Counted from the stretch's first letter, positions 17,892 to 27,137 are shown. The stretch: 64,000 bases of DNA from Companilactobacillus hulinensis (GCF_003946555.1 NZ_RHOO01000012.1:1-64000), one strand, 5' to 3'. Notes: a model not told the origin generated them from the sequence alone. Translations and numbers: made by a program.

Positions 17892-17945
17892 TGTTATCGG
17901 TAACATGATGAAAGCGATTGCAACGGGTGATGATTTGCATAATAA
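17892..17945 (+). promoter_or_regulatory. msmX-mapA promoter with MalR-type operator and cre site
   Basis: Operator TGTTATCGGTAACA (17892-17905), cre-like TGAAAGCGATTGCA (17909-17922), -35 TTGCAA (17918-17923) and -10 TAATAA (17940-17945) with 16-base spacing. The layout is the same as at malE (8269). It leaves a leader of about 150 bases before the ATP-binding protein gene. Confidence 0.7.
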
Positions 17946-18104
17946 TAAAAAGCGTAGTAAGAAACTAATACTTAAAAATTATTTAGCAATAATCGTTTTG
18001 GGGTTGGGGGAACTAAATTAATATTAGCTGCCAATTAATTATTTTGTTCGATTATTAGGCCGTTGAATTTGACCTTGAGCTGAAAAATAAAAGGAGTACT
18101 TAAA

Positions 18105-19208
18105 ATGTCAATTATAAATTTGGAACATATTTCTAAACGTTATCCTGGAAACAAAGATTACTCAGTTACTGATTTCAACTTGGATATTAAAGATGGAGAA
18201 TTCATCGTTTTCGTTGGCCCATCTGGATGTGGTAAATCAACTACACTTCGTATGATTGCCGGACTTGAGGATATTACTGAGGGTGACTTCAAAATTGATG
18301 GCAAGGTCATGAATGATGTTGCACCTAGAGATCGTGATATCGCCATGGTTTTCCAGAACTATGCTTTGTATCCACATATGTCAGTTTACGATAACATGGC
18401 ATTTGGATTGAATATTCGTAAGCATGATAAGGAAGATACTAAGAAACGTGTTGATAATGCTGCAAAGATTCTTGGATTGACTGACTTTTTGGCACGTAAG
18501 CCAAGTGCTCTTTCAGGTGGTCAAAGACAGCGTGTTGCCTTAGGACGTGCCATTGTTCGTGACGCTAACTTGTTCTTGCTTGATGAACCATTATCAAACT
18601 TGGATGCTAAGTTGAGAGTTCAAATGCGTACAGAAATCGCTCAATTGCACCAAAGACTAGGACGTAACTTCATTTATGTTACCCATGATCAAGTTGAAGC
18701 TATGACTATGGCCGACAGAATCGTTATCATGAACGATGGTAAGATTCAACAAGTTGGTACACCTAAGGAATTATATAATCAACCAGCTAACAAGTTCGTT
18801 GCTGGATTCATCGGATCACCAGCTACAAACTTCTTCGATGTTACTTTGGAAGGAGACAGAATTGTAGATGGCAACGATCTATCTCTAGTAGTTCCAGAAG
18901 GTCACTTAAAGGCCTTGAAAGCTAAGGGATATGATGGTAAGAAATTAACATTTGGTATTCGTCCAGAAGATATTCACGCTGAACAAATTGCGCTACAAAC
19001 ATTCGCAGACGATAAAATTACAGCTAGAGTTAAGGTTTCAGAATTACTTGGTGCTGAATCAATGCTTTATTCACAAGTTGGAAATTCAGAGTTTATTGCC
19101 AAAGTTAATTCACGTGATCACCATGAGCCAGGTACAGATATCGAAATGGCACTTGAAATGACAAAGGCTCACTACTTCGATAATGAGACAGGCGAAACAA
19201 TTATTTAA
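18105..19208 (+). CDS. msmX: Sugar ABC transporter ATP-binding protein (MsmX/MalK type)
   Basis: The 367-residue protein has Walker A GPSGCGKST (residues 38-46), Q-loop MVFQNYALYPHMSVYDN, signature LSGGQRQR, Walker B LFLLDEPLSNLDAKLR and the H-loop VTHDQVEAM. A C-terminal regulatory domain follows with FGIRPEDIHAE, typical of carbohydrate CUT1 ATPases. No ATPase gene lies in malEFG, so this one probably energises that importer. MsmX-type proteins in Firmicutes often serve several sugar importers. It leads a unit with mapA, 33 bases downstream. Confidence 0.92.
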   Translation: MSIINLEHISKRYPGNKDYSVTDFNLDIKDGEFIVFVGPSGCGKSTTLRMIAGLEDITEGDFKIDGKVMNDVAPRDRDIAMVFQNYALYPHMSVYDNMAFGLNIRKHDKEDTKKRVDNAAKILGLTDFLARKPSALSGGQRQRVALGRAIVRDANLFLLDEPLSNLDAKLRVQMRTEIAQLHQRLGRNFIYVTHDQVEAMTMADRIVIMNDGKIQQVGTPKELYNQPANKFVAGFIGSPATNFFDVTLEGDRIVDGNDLSLVVPEGHLKALKAKGYDGKKLTFGIRPEDIHAEQIALQTFADDKITARVKVSELLGAESMLYSQVGNSEFIAKVNSRDHHEPGTDIEMALEMTKAHYFDNETGETII

Positions 19209-19241
19209 TTAAAGTATGTGTTCATAGGAGGAACATTTTAA

Positions 19242-21488
19242 ATGAAGAGGATATTTGAAGTTGACCCATGGAATGTTGTTACACATGAGTTAGACAAAAC
19301 TAATAAACGCCTTCAAGAAAGCATGACAAGCATTGGTAATGGTTACATGGGGATGCGTGGCAATTTTGAAGAAGATTATTCAGGAGATAGCCTACCAGGT
19401 TCATATTTAGCTGGTGTTTGGTACCCAGACAAGACTCGTGTTGGCTGGTGGAAGAATGGTTATCCTAAGTATTTTGGTAAAGTTATCAATGCAGTCAACT
19501 TCATTAAAATCAATTTCTTGATCAATGGTGAGAAACTTGATTTGTACAAGGATGAAATTTCTGACTTCAAACTTGATTTGAATATGAAAGATGCAGTTTT
19601 AACTAGATCATTTGTTGTAACTAAAGGTGATGCGAAAGTAGAATTTACTTTTGAAAGATTCTTGAGTGTTGCTCAAAAAGAATTATCAGTTCAAAAGGTA
19701 AGTTTCAAGAACTTGTCTGATAAAAACGTCGACGTAAAAGCTATTTCATCACTTGACTCAAATGTTAAAAATGAAGATGCGAACTACGATGAGCACTTCT
19801 GGGAAGTATTGAATATTGACGAAGATAGCATTGTTGCTGAAACAAAGCCAAATAACTTCGGTACACCAAGATTCACTTCTGGTATGGAAATGAATCACGT
19901 CACAGTCATGGAAAGTGTCGATAAAGAAGTCGTTGATGGTAAGGAAACAAGTGAAACATTTGCTATTTCACTTGAACCAGACGAAACAGCAATTCTTGAA
20001 AAGCGTGTTATCGTTGTAACATCAAGAGACTACGATACGGTTCAAGAATTATCTGATGCAATGCACAGTTTATCAAAAGAAGTTTCTTCACAATCATATG
20101 ATGAATTATTAACTGCTCATGAAAATATTTGGGCAGAACGTTGGAATCAATCAGATGTTAAAATTGATGGTGATCCAGAATCTCAACAAGGTATGCGCTT
20201 CAATCTATTCGGATTATTCACAACATATTATGGTGAAGATGCTCGCTTGAATATCGGTCCAAAAGGATTCACTGGTGAAAAATACGGTGGGGCTACTTAT
20301 TGGGATACGGAAGCATTCTGTGTACCTGTATATTTGGGAATTACTAAGCCAGAAGTTACACGTAACTTATTGATGTACAGATACAAACAACTTGATGGTG
20401 CTTATATCAATGCTCAACAACAAGGACTAAAAGGTGCCTTATATCCAATGGTTACATTCAATGGTATTGAATGCCATAACGAATGGGAAATCACCTTTGA
20501 AGAAATTCACCGTAATGGTGATATTGCCTTTGCCATCTATAACTACACAAGATACACAGGTGATAAGTCATTTGTTCTTAATGAAGGTAGCAAGATGCTT
20601 ACAGAAATCAGTCGTTTCTGGGCTGACCGTGTTCACTTCAGTAAGCGCAATGATCAATATATGATTCATGGTGTAACTGGACCAGATGAATATGAGAATA
20701 ACGTTGATAATAACTGGGATACTAACTTATTAGCTCAATGGACATTGAAGTACACACTTGAGATCCTTTCAGAAGTAACCGATGAACAAGCTAAGAAGTT
20801 AAATGTTACTGCAAAAGAACGTGCTAAGTGGCAAGATATTGTAGACAAAATGTACTTACCATATGACAAAGATCTTAACATCTTTGTACAGCATGATGGA
20901 TTCTTGGACAAGGATCTCGAACCAGTTAGTGCAATCCCTGCAGATCAATTACCAATCAATCAACATTGGTCATGGGACAAGATCCTACGCTCACCATACA
21001 TTAAGCAAGGTGATGTTCTACAAGGAATCTATGATTTCATCGATGACTTCACAGAAGAAGAGAAGAAATCAAACTTTGACTTCTATGAACCAATGACAGT
21101 TCACGAGTCAAGTCTTTCACCTGCAATTCACGCTGTATTGGCTGCGGATCTTCACTACGATGAAAAAGCAGTTGAATTATATGAGAGAACAGCTAGACTG
21201 GACTTAGATAACTATAATAATGATACCGCTGACGGTTTGCATATTACTTCAATGACTGGTGGCTGGATCGCTATGGTTCAAGGTTTCGCTGGAATGAGGG
21301 TGCATGCTGACGGAACACTTAGCTATAAGCCATTCTTGCCAAAGAAATGGGACAGTTATTCATTTAGACAAGTCTTCAGAGGCCGAGTTATCGAAGTAAG
21401 TGTTGATAGAAATGGTTCAGATATCAAATTAATCTCAGGTGATCCACTTGAAATTAAAGTTGACGATAAGCCTGTTGCACTGAAATAG
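19242..21488 (+). CDS. mapA: Maltose phosphorylase (GH65)
   Basis: The 748-residue cytoplasmic enzyme matches GH65 maltose phosphorylases (about 750-760). The catalytic acid is Glu483 in GVTGPDEYENNVDNN, corresponding to Glu487 of the Lactobacillus brevis enzyme. GGATYWDTEAFCVPVYLG and the C-terminal ADGLHITSMTGGWIAMVQGF are also typical. It cleaves maltose with inorganic phosphate into glucose and beta-D-glucose-1-phosphate, saving one ATP per maltose. Placement between msmX and pgmB supports maltose rather than trehalose or kojibiose as substrate. GGAGG precedes the ATG. Confidence 0.93.
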   Translation: MKRIFEVDPWNVVTHELDKTNKRLQESMTSIGNGYMGMRGNFEEDYSGDSLPGSYLAGVWYPDKTRVGWWKNGYPKYFGKVINAVNFIKINFLINGEKLDLYKDEISDFKLDLNMKDAVLTRSFVVTKGDAKVEFTFERFLSVAQKELSVQKVSFKNLSDKNVDVKAISSLDSNVKNEDANYDEHFWEVLNIDEDSIVAETKPNNFGTPRFTSGMEMNHVTVMESVDKEVVDGKETSETFAISLEPDETAILEKRVIVVTSRDYDTVQELSDAMHSLSKEVSSQSYDELLTAHENIWAERWNQSDVKIDGDPESQQGMRFNLFGLFTTYYGEDARLNIGPKGFTGEKYGGATYWDTEAFCVPVYLGITKPEVTRNLLMYRYKQLDGAYINAQQQGLKGALYPMVTFNGIECHNEWEITFEEIHRNGDIAFAIYNYTRYTGDKSFVLNEGSKMLTEISRFWADRVHFSKRNDQYMIHGVTGPDEYENNVDNNWDTNLLAQWTLKYTLEILSEVTDEQAKKLNVTAKERAKWQDIVDKMYLPYDKDLNIFVQHDGFLDKDLEPVSAIPADQLPINQHWSWDKILRSPYIKQGDVLQGIYDFIDDFTEEEKKSNFDFYEPMTVHESSLSPAIHAVLAADLHYDEKAVELYERTARLDLDNYNNDTADGLHITSMTGGWIAMVQGFAGMRVHADGTLSYKPFLPKKWDSYSFRQVFRGRVIEVSVDRNGSDIKLISGDPLEIKVDDKPVALK

Positions 21489-21507
21489 ATACAAACTAAA
21501 ATTAATT

Positions 21508-21540
21508 GAGGGCTGGGACTGTATTAGTCTCGGCTCTTTT
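21508..21540 (+). terminator. Terminator after mapA
   Basis: GGCTGGGACT pairs, using G-U pairs, with AGTCTCGGCTC, followed by TTTTATTT. It partly separates mapA from pgmB. Confidence 0.6.
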
Positions 21541-21552
21541 ATTTAAGACAGT

Positions 21553-21596
21553 AGTAAGCGCTTAAATTTTCATTAAATATATGACAAGCGCTTCCA
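21553..21596. promoter_or_regulatory. Two cre-like palindromes upstream of pgmB
   Basis: AGTAAGCGCTTAAA (21553-21566) and TGACAAGCGCTTCCA (21582-21596) both contain AAGCGCTT, the centre of CcpA sites. They lie between the mapA terminator and pgmB. They probably make pgmB-galM subject to glucose repression. Confidence 0.5.
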
Positions 21597-21626
21597 TTAA
21601 TTATTTTAAAAGGAGAGTATTATATT

Positions 21627-22298
21627 ATGGTTAATTTTGAACAGATCAAAGGTTTCGTATTCGATTTAGACGGTGTTATCGCTGATACATCGGTATATCA
21701 TTCAAAAGCATGGCGTCAATTAGCTGAAGAACTTGGAGTAACATGGACAGATGAATTGGCTAACAATCTTAAAGGTGTTAGCCGTATGGATTCATTGAAT
21801 CTAATTTTGAAAGCCGGCGGCAAAGAAAACGCTTATACTGAAGATGAGAAAGAAAAGTATGCAGCAGAAAAGAACACTAACTATCTAAACCTGTTAAAGG
21901 GGATGGATGCTAGTGCAATTCTACCTGGTATTGCTGATTTCATGAAGGATCTAGAAGAACATGATTACAAACTTTCACTTGCTTCTGCATCAAAGAATTC
22001 ACCTTTGGTATTGGAGCAATTGGGATTAGCCAAATACTTTGAGAATCGTGTTGATCCAGCTACTTTGAAACATGGTAAACCAGATCCAGAGATTTTTGCT
22101 CGTGGTGCTGAAATTCTCGGATTGAAACCAGAAGAATGTATCGGTATTGAAGATGCAACAGCCGGAATCAAATCTATCAATGGTGCAGGGGAAACATCAA
22201 TTGGTATTGGTGATCCAGAACTATTACATGAAGCTGACATCAACTTTACAGATACATCAAAATTAACATTAGAAAATATCAAGCAAGCCTTGGGATAA
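21627..22298 (+). CDS. pgmB: Beta-phosphoglucomutase
   Basis: The 223-residue HAD-family enzyme opens with FVFDLDGVIADTSVYHSKAW: Asp13 is the phosphorylated nucleophile and Asp15 the general acid/base. KGVSRMDSLNLIL in the cap and SLASASKNSP plus KPDPEIFARGAEILGL are beta-phosphoglucomutase signatures. It turns beta-glucose-1-phosphate from MapA into glucose-6-phosphate. AAAGGAGAG precedes the ATG. The downstream epimerase starts 17 bases later. Confidence 0.93.
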   Translation: MVNFEQIKGFVFDLDGVIADTSVYHSKAWRQLAEELGVTWTDELANNLKGVSRMDSLNLILKAGGKENAYTEDEKEKYAAEKNTNYLNLLKGMDASAILPGIADFMKDLEEHDYKLSLASASKNSPLVLEQLGLAKYFENRVDPATLKHGKPDPEIFARGAEILGLKPEECIGIEDATAGIKSINGAGETSIGIGDPELLHEADINFTDTSKLTLENIKQALG

Positions 22299-22314
22299 TT
22301 TGGAGCGTGAGGAT

Positions 22315-23313
22315 ATGTCAGTAACAGAGAAAAAAGTAGGACAAGTTAATGGAGAGGACGCATATCAATATGTTATTGAGAACAAGAACAAAACTCGTAT
22401 AACATTGTTGACTTATGCAGCTGCTTGGCAGAACTTTGAGGTATTGGAGAATGGCGAGTATCATTCTTTGATAGAACATTTAGATACATTAGATGATTAT
22501 GTAAAAGAAACTTATAATATTGGTAAGAACGTTGGTCGTGTGGCTGGACGTATTGGTGGTGCCAGTTTCATGTTGAACGGTAAGAAAGTTCAAATGACAC
22601 CAAATGAGCAAACACATCTTTTACATGGTGGTAACAATGGTATTCAAACTAAGAATTACAAGGGCACTATTGATGAGAAGAATAATGCCGTATGTATGTC
22701 GTTGATCATTAAATCAGCTGATGATGATTTTCCTGGGAATATTGATCTTATGATTACTTACTCATTGAATGATGATGATGAAGTAACAATCAAATATGAT
22801 GCAGTAAGTGATGAAGATACCATTTTCAATCCAACTTGCCACGTATACTTCAACGTTACTGATTCTGAATCTGTTGATTCACAAGAAGTTCAAATCAACG
22901 CTGACCAAATCTTGGATGTTGATGATGAAAAAGTACCAACTGGGAAGATGTTAGAAGTTAATGGTGCTTATGATTTCAGAGAGCCTGAAGGATTGGGTGA
23001 AGCACTTAAGACTTTGAACAATCAAAATGGCAAAGTAGAATTTGATGATATTTATGTAACAAACGGTGGTAAGGCCGCAACTATTCAAGCCGACGGTAGA
23101 GCAGTTGATTTGTATTCAGACCTTAATGCCTTGGTTATTTTTACAGCTGATCCAGTACATGCTGATAAAGAAGAGCAACATGAATACAGCAGTTTGGCAA
23201 TGGAGCTTCAAACCTTGCCAGATGCCATTAATCATAGTGACTTTGGTAATATTATCTTGAGAAAGAATCAAAAGACAACATTCATTAACAAATATCACTA
23301 TAGAAAGTTGTAG
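22315..23313 (+). CDS. galM: Aldose 1-epimerase (mutarotase)
   Basis: The ATG at 22315 has GTGAGG upstream and is preferred to an in-frame TTG at 22300. The 332-residue product carries the galactose-mutarotase pattern: NVGRVAGRIGGASF, HLLHGGNNGIQTKNY, catalytic His in CHVYFNVT and the Glu of SLAMELQTLPDAINH. It interconverts alpha and beta anomers of the glucose released by maltose phosphorolysis and hydrolysis, which suits a gene following mapA and pgmB. Confidence 0.88.
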   Translation: MSVTEKKVGQVNGEDAYQYVIENKNKTRITLLTYAAAWQNFEVLENGEYHSLIEHLDTLDDYVKETYNIGKNVGRVAGRIGGASFMLNGKKVQMTPNEQTHLLHGGNNGIQTKNYKGTIDEKNNAVCMSLIIKSADDDFPGNIDLMITYSLNDDDEVTIKYDAVSDEDTIFNPTCHVYFNVTDSESVDSQEVQINADQILDVDDEKVPTGKMLEVNGAYDFREPEGLGEALKTLNNQNGKVEFDDIYVTNGGKAATIQADGRAVDLYSDLNALVIFTADPVHADKEEQHEYSSLAMELQTLPDAINHSDFGNIILRKNQKTTFINKYHYRKL

Positions 23314-23321
23314 GCTTGTGT

Positions 23322-23705
23322 ATGAAAATTGAACACGTAGGACTATTTGTAAAAGATTTAGAGAAAACTGTTAAATTCTATGAAACATATTTTGAAGCAG
23401 AATCTTCAGAAAAATATCATAATCCAGTTTCAACTTTTTCATCAAGATTTCTAACATTTCCTGATGGAGCCAGATTGGAAGTATGCACAAGAGAAGACTT
23501 GAATCTAAAGAAGCTAGACGGATTTCCATTAGGATATATGCACCTTGCAATGTCACTTGGTTCTAAAGATGCTGTTGATGCGTTGTCGGCTCGTATTGAA
23601 GCTGATGGTTATCGTCATCTGAGTGGTCCTAGAACTACTGGTGATGGTTATTACGAGAGTGTTGTTTGTGATCCTGAGGGTAATCAGATTGAGTTGACGG
23701 TTTGA
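23322..23705 (+). CDS. VOC-superfamily (glyoxalase/dioxygenase-like) protein
   Basis: The 127-residue product starts MKIEHVGLFVKDLEKTVKFYE and ends GDGYYESVVCDPEGNQIELTV, the paired halves of a vicinal-oxygen-chelate fold. His5 and the Glu of GNQIELTV are at the usual metal-ligand places. The substrate is unknown. It could be a lactoylglutathione-lyase-like or antibiotic-binding relative, and nothing here decides. It follows galM by eight bases with only a weak ribosome site, so it is probably translated from the same message. Confidence 0.7.
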   Translation: MKIEHVGLFVKDLEKTVKFYETYFEAESSEKYHNPVSTFSSRFLTFPDGARLEVCTREDLNLKKLDGFPLGYMHLAMSLGSKDAVDALSARIEADGYRHLSGPRTTGDGYYESVVCDPEGNQIELTV

Positions 23706-23709
23706 GTTT

Positions 23710-23737
23710 CCGTCTCCAGAATTGATAATATTTGTTG
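23710..23737. repeat. Solitary end fragment of the structured intergenic element
   Basis: CCGTCTCCAG (23710-23719) followed by AATTGATAATATTTGTTG. It matches the inverted end of the copy at 17659-17838, both terminal motif and first part of the closing stem, but no partner arm follows. It looks like a truncated relic. Confidence 0.55.
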
Positions 23738-23747
23738 AATAAAAAGA

Positions 23748-23804
23748 GAGCCATATTTTACTTGAATTGGAATATCCAAGTGAGATATGACTCCTTTGTT
23801 TTAT
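23748..23804 (+). terminator. Terminator between the VOC gene and the convergent regulator
   Basis: The 17-base arm 23748-23764 pairs with 23777-23793 throughout if G-U/A-C wobble positions are allowed, followed by a T-rich tail (CTTTGTTTT). It may serve both converging genes. Confidence 0.7.
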
Positions 23805-23840
23805 AAATGGAAGAGAATGCCTTGCTGATTGAGAGTACTT

Positions 23841-25901
23841 TTAATTTACACGAACCAAATTAGTAGAGTTTTGAATCAAACTATTATTGATGTTGACCAA
23901 CACACTGGTTGCATCAAGATTGCTTACTATTCCATTATGAATTTGTTCCCCAAGCAATTTTTCAAATAATAGTGTATTGATAGGATTATCTGAACTTACT
24001 TTAGTTTTCCTGATTCCAGTATTGTAGAGATCAATTGAACTTGAAAGGAATGGAAATTGTTCGTAAATTTCGCGTTCGAAGAACAGATCAGTCGCAGGAA
24101 CATCTCCACCCATTAATGCAATTTCATGTTGGATTTGATATTGGTATAGCCATTGCAAGAATAAAATTGCAGCGTCTGTATGAGTGGAATTCTTATTGAT
24201 GCCAATTACTCCACCACCCAGTGCCGGAATGTTTCCCGGAATAGGTGCAATGCCATAACTTACCTGGTCGATGTTATTTAAGTGATTGGTGAATCCGACT
24301 ACTAACGCTGTTTGCCTGTTATTGAAGGCATCAGTTTCGGAATCCCACCATGATTTGGATTCGATTTTACTTTGAGTTCTCAATGATTGGTACATATTGT
24401 AAGTTTTGATGAATACATCAGAATTGAAGCTAAAGATTCCAGTATTATATTTTATTTTTCCGCCAAGTGAATAGTAATATGGTAAGAACTCTGATGCAAT
24501 TAAGGTACTTGTGCTGTCGATCAGAGAAATTGGGTAATAATTGTCTTTCTCGGGTAAGTCTAATTCATCCATGAATTCGGCAAAATTAATCAACTCTTGA
24601 TATGTTGATGGAGGCAACAGCTCTTTACCGAATTTTTCTGCAAATTGCTTTTGCAAGATAGCATTGTTAAAGATACCTTTTTGGTACAGCATCATCTGAA
24701 CACTTGGATCCAGTGGAATTGAGTATGGGATTTTATTGATATAAATATATTTTTTCCAGTTGCTCATTTTTGAAATTATTGGATCAAGTTCGGTAAATTG
24801 GTCTAGTGGTTGGAATATTTGTCTTCCATACCAATTGAAATCACTTATATCTAACCGGATAAGGTCATACTTTTCTAAATTATTATCAGCTAGTATTTCT
24901 CGCATTGTATCGAAGTCTTTAGTAAAAATATTAATTTTGACTTGATATTTATTAGTGAAGTCTGCCAGTAGTCCGCTTAGTATTTTTGAAAATGGTGTTT
25001 CAAGCATGAGCAAATTTAATTCAGATTTTGAGTCTTGAGTGGGGAACAGTTCATAATCGATTTGGTAAATATTTATTGTGTTAGATTCTTCTTGGCCAAG
25101 CAACTTAACGAATTCCAAAGCAATTTTATTTGCTGAATAATGGAAGATTGTTTTATTTTGATTATCTTGGAATGAAACGATGTTTCGTGAAGTCAATAGA
25201 ATTATCTTGGTTGTGGTATTGTGCGAAGTTTCTAGCATAGTTTCAATTCGGTTAGCCAATTTATCATTGAAGACAATGATAAATTCATTGTTTACAGATT
25301 CTAGTTCCTGATAAATGGTACGCATGTTATTTGAAATACACTTTAAGTTTTCGAAATATTTATAAAAGCCAAATGATAATTCATCTTTAACGACGACAGT
25401 TTTTCTGCCGTCTATTTTTTTTGTTATTTGTGAGAGATCAATTTTTAATGTTTGAGATTGAGGTGCTAGGACTATCAAATTACTGGGATCGTCGATCCAA
25501 GACTTTAAGTCCTTTATAGAAGCAATTGGATTAATTACGAATATTCCACGACAGTTTTGTTGATTGATCTGTCTGTAACACTCACGTTCCTCTTGTACAT
25601 TTGAATTAGTTTCATATAATTTCAAAGTTAAGTTTTTAAGAATCAATTCATGGTAGACATTCGAATATAATGCGCTAGTTTGCTCATTTAATCGAGGCAT
25701 CACTAGTGCAATAATTGTTGAATCTTTTTGACGAATGGATAGGGCATTTGTATTGCGAACGTAGTTAAGTTGTTTAGCCGTTTCTTCAACTTTTCTAATT
25801 GTTTCAATTCTGACATTACCTTTTTTATTCAAAACATTTGAAACAGTTCCGATGCTGACCTGAGCTTTTTTTGCAATATCACTGATAGTAGCGTTACTCA
25901 T
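23841..25901 (-). CDS. LacI-type regulator fused to a solute-binding-protein-like domain
   Basis: Start ATG at 25901 follows GGGAGGTC. A longer frame to 25952 lacks a ribosome site. The 686-residue product has three parts. A LacI helix-turn-helix occupies residues 1-60 (MSNATISDIAKKAQVSIGTV...). A middle section of about 230 residues resembles a degenerate LacI effector domain. From about residue 295 to the end is a family 1 solute-binding-like domain (FSKILSGLLADFTNKYQVKINIF, NKIPYSIPLDPSVQMMLYQ, VSYGIAPIPGNIPALGGGVIGINKNS, FLQWLYQYQIQHEIALMGGD). No signal peptide is present, so the binding domain is cytoplasmic and presumably senses a ligand. It is divergent from an ABC importer operon with a 34-bp palindrome between them. 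Confidence 0.8.
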   Translation of the reverse strand: MSNATISDIAKKAQVSIGTVSNVLNKKGNVRIETIRKVEETAKQLNYVRNTNALSIRQKDSTIIALVMPRLNEQTSALYSNVYHELILKNLTLKLYETNSNVQEERECYRQINQQNCRGIFVINPIASIKDLKSWIDDPSNLIVLAPQSQTLKIDLSQITKKIDGRKTVVVKDELSFGFYKYFENLKCISNNMRTIYQELESVNNEFIIVFNDKLANRIETMLETSHNTTTKIILLTSRNIVSFQDNQNKTIFHYSANKIALEFVKLLGQEESNTINIYQIDYELFPTQDSKSELNLLMLETPFSKILSGLLADFTNKYQVKINIFTKDFDTMREILADNNLEKYDLIRLDISDFNWYGRQIFQPLDQFTELDPIISKMSNWKKYIYINKIPYSIPLDPSVQMMLYQKGIFNNAILQKQFAEKFGKELLPPSTYQELINFAEFMDELDLPEKDNYYPISLIDSTSTLIASEFLPYYYSLGGKIKYNTGIFSFNSDVFIKTYNMYQSLRTQSKIESKSWWDSETDAFNNRQTALVVGFTNHLNNIDQVSYGIAPIPGNIPALGGGVIGINKNSTHTDAAILFLQWLYQYQIQHEIALMGGDVPATDLFFEREIYEQFPFLSSSIDLYNTGIRKTKVSSDNPINTLLFEKLLGEQIHNGIVSNLDATSVLVNINNSLIQNSTNLVRVN

Positions 25902-25969
25902 ATTGACCTCCCGAAAGGTTAGTGTGATAGGCTTATCGAAATCTTTACACAATCTTTACAATAAAGTTG

Positions 25970-25997
25970 TTGAAGACTGCGAGAATTTCCATATAAT
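25970..25997 (+). promoter_or_regulatory. Putative promoter of the ABC-importer/GDPD operon
   Basis: TTGAAG (25970-25975) and TATAAT (25992-25997) with 16-base spacing, ending eight bases before the palindrome at 26005. A repressor bound there would cover the transcription start. Confidence 0.6.
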
Positions 25998-26004
25998 GAT
26001 TATA

Positions 26005-26038
26005 TCATCAAAAATTGAAACGTTTCAATTTTTGATGA
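26005..26038. promoter_or_regulatory. Perfect 34-bp palindromic operator
   Basis: The 17 bases 26005-26021 are exactly complementary to 26022-26038. The centre TTGAAACGTTTCAA has the central CG and symmetrical arms of LacI-family operators. It lies between the divergent LacI-type regulator and the importer operon, just after the operon's -10 box. In RNA it could also fold as a hairpin, but no U run follows. Confidence 0.75.
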
Positions 26039-26072
26039 AAAAATATTGAATCATTATAAGGGAGAACAGACT

Positions 26073-27137
26073 GTGAAGAACATTTTTAAAATATTCTTTG
26101 TTTCTGCACTATTTTTTAGTATTTTAGCTGGTTGTGGGGTAAAGAAGACCGGCGAAAGTGCAAGTAAGGACACATCCAAAAACGAGAAGATCGTTGTTTA
26201 CTCTAACTCAGTAAGTAATGGACGTGGAGATTTCTTAAAGGAAGAAGCTAAGAAAAAAGGCTTCAAACTTGAAGTTGTAGATTTAGGTGGGAACGATTTG
26301 TTCAATCGTTTGATTGCTGAAAAGGATGCACCAGTTGCCGATGTAACTTTTGGTATGAATCAAATGATGTTCGCAACACTTAAAAAGAAGGGCATGCTTT
26401 CAGCATATTCTCCTAAGTGGATCGATAAAGTTGATAAGAACTTGATTGATAAAGATTCAAAATTCTCACCATTGTCAGAACAACGAGTATTTATGATTTA
26501 TAACTCTGACAAGATCAAGAAAAACAAAGCTATTAAAGATTGGAAAGACCTTTATACAAACAGTGATTTAAAGGGTAAGTATATTGTACCAACTAACTTG
26601 GGTGGAGCAACATCCAATGCCGTCGTATACACACAACTTATGAACTTCCAAGATAAGAGTGGCAAATTAGATATTTCAGCTAAGAGTTGGGATAATTTAG
26701 ATAAGTTCTTCAAGAATGGTGCAATTCTTTCTGAAGGACAAACAGAAGTTGCGGCATTAGCTAATGGAGATGTTGATTACTCATACACATTCTTAAGTAA
26801 CATTCCAGTTGTAGAACAAAAACTAGGAGTTAAGTTAGGTGTAGTAAATCCTCCATACGGTGTACCACAAACAGTTGAACAAGTTGGTATTTTGAAGAAG
26901 AAGCATGTTAGTGAAAGTTCTAAGAAATTCGTTGACTGGTTAGGAACTTCAGAATTCCAAGGTAAATGGGCTAAGAAATTCGGAACAGCTCCAGTTAATA
27001 AAGATGCACAATCATCAATTAACTCACGTGTTAAAGAAGTTATGAAAGAAACAACACCTCAAAAGATTGATTATAGTTTTGTAAATGACCACACAGCCAA
27101 ATGGGTTGAAAATATTGAATTGAATATTTTGAAATAG
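26073..27137 (+). CDS. ABC transporter substrate-binding lipoprotein (iron/polyamine-type fold)
   Basis: Start taken at GTG 26073, eight bases after AAGGGAG; an upstream in-frame TTG at 26046 has no ribosome site. The 354-residue product has a lipoprotein signal with LAGC (Cys21). A family 2-type binding fold follows: EKIVVYSNSVSNGRGDFLKEE, VADVTFGMNQMMFATLKKKG, VVNPPYGVPQTVEQVGILKKK. Relatives bind ferric iron, thiamine, 2-aminoethylphosphonate or small phosphate esters. With a glycerophosphodiesterase gene in the operon, a glycerophosphodiester or similar compound is a reasonable guess, not shown by the sequence. Confidence 0.8.
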   Translation: MKNIFKIFFVSALFFSILAGCGVKKTGESASKDTSKNEKIVVYSNSVSNGRGDFLKEEAKKKGFKLEVVDLGGNDLFNRLIAEKDAPVADVTFGMNQMMFATLKKKGMLSAYSPKWIDKVDKNLIDKDSKFSPLSEQRVFMIYNSDKIKKNKAIKDWKDLYTNSDLKGKYIVPTNLGGATSNAVVYTQLMNFQDKSGKLDISAKSWDNLDKFFKNGAILSEGQTEVAALANGDVDYSYTFLSNIPVVEQKLGVKLGVVNPPYGVPQTVEQVGILKKKHVSESSKKFVDWLGTSEFQGKWAKKFGTAPVNKDAQSSINSRVKEVMKETTPQKIDYSFVNDHTAKWVENIELNILK

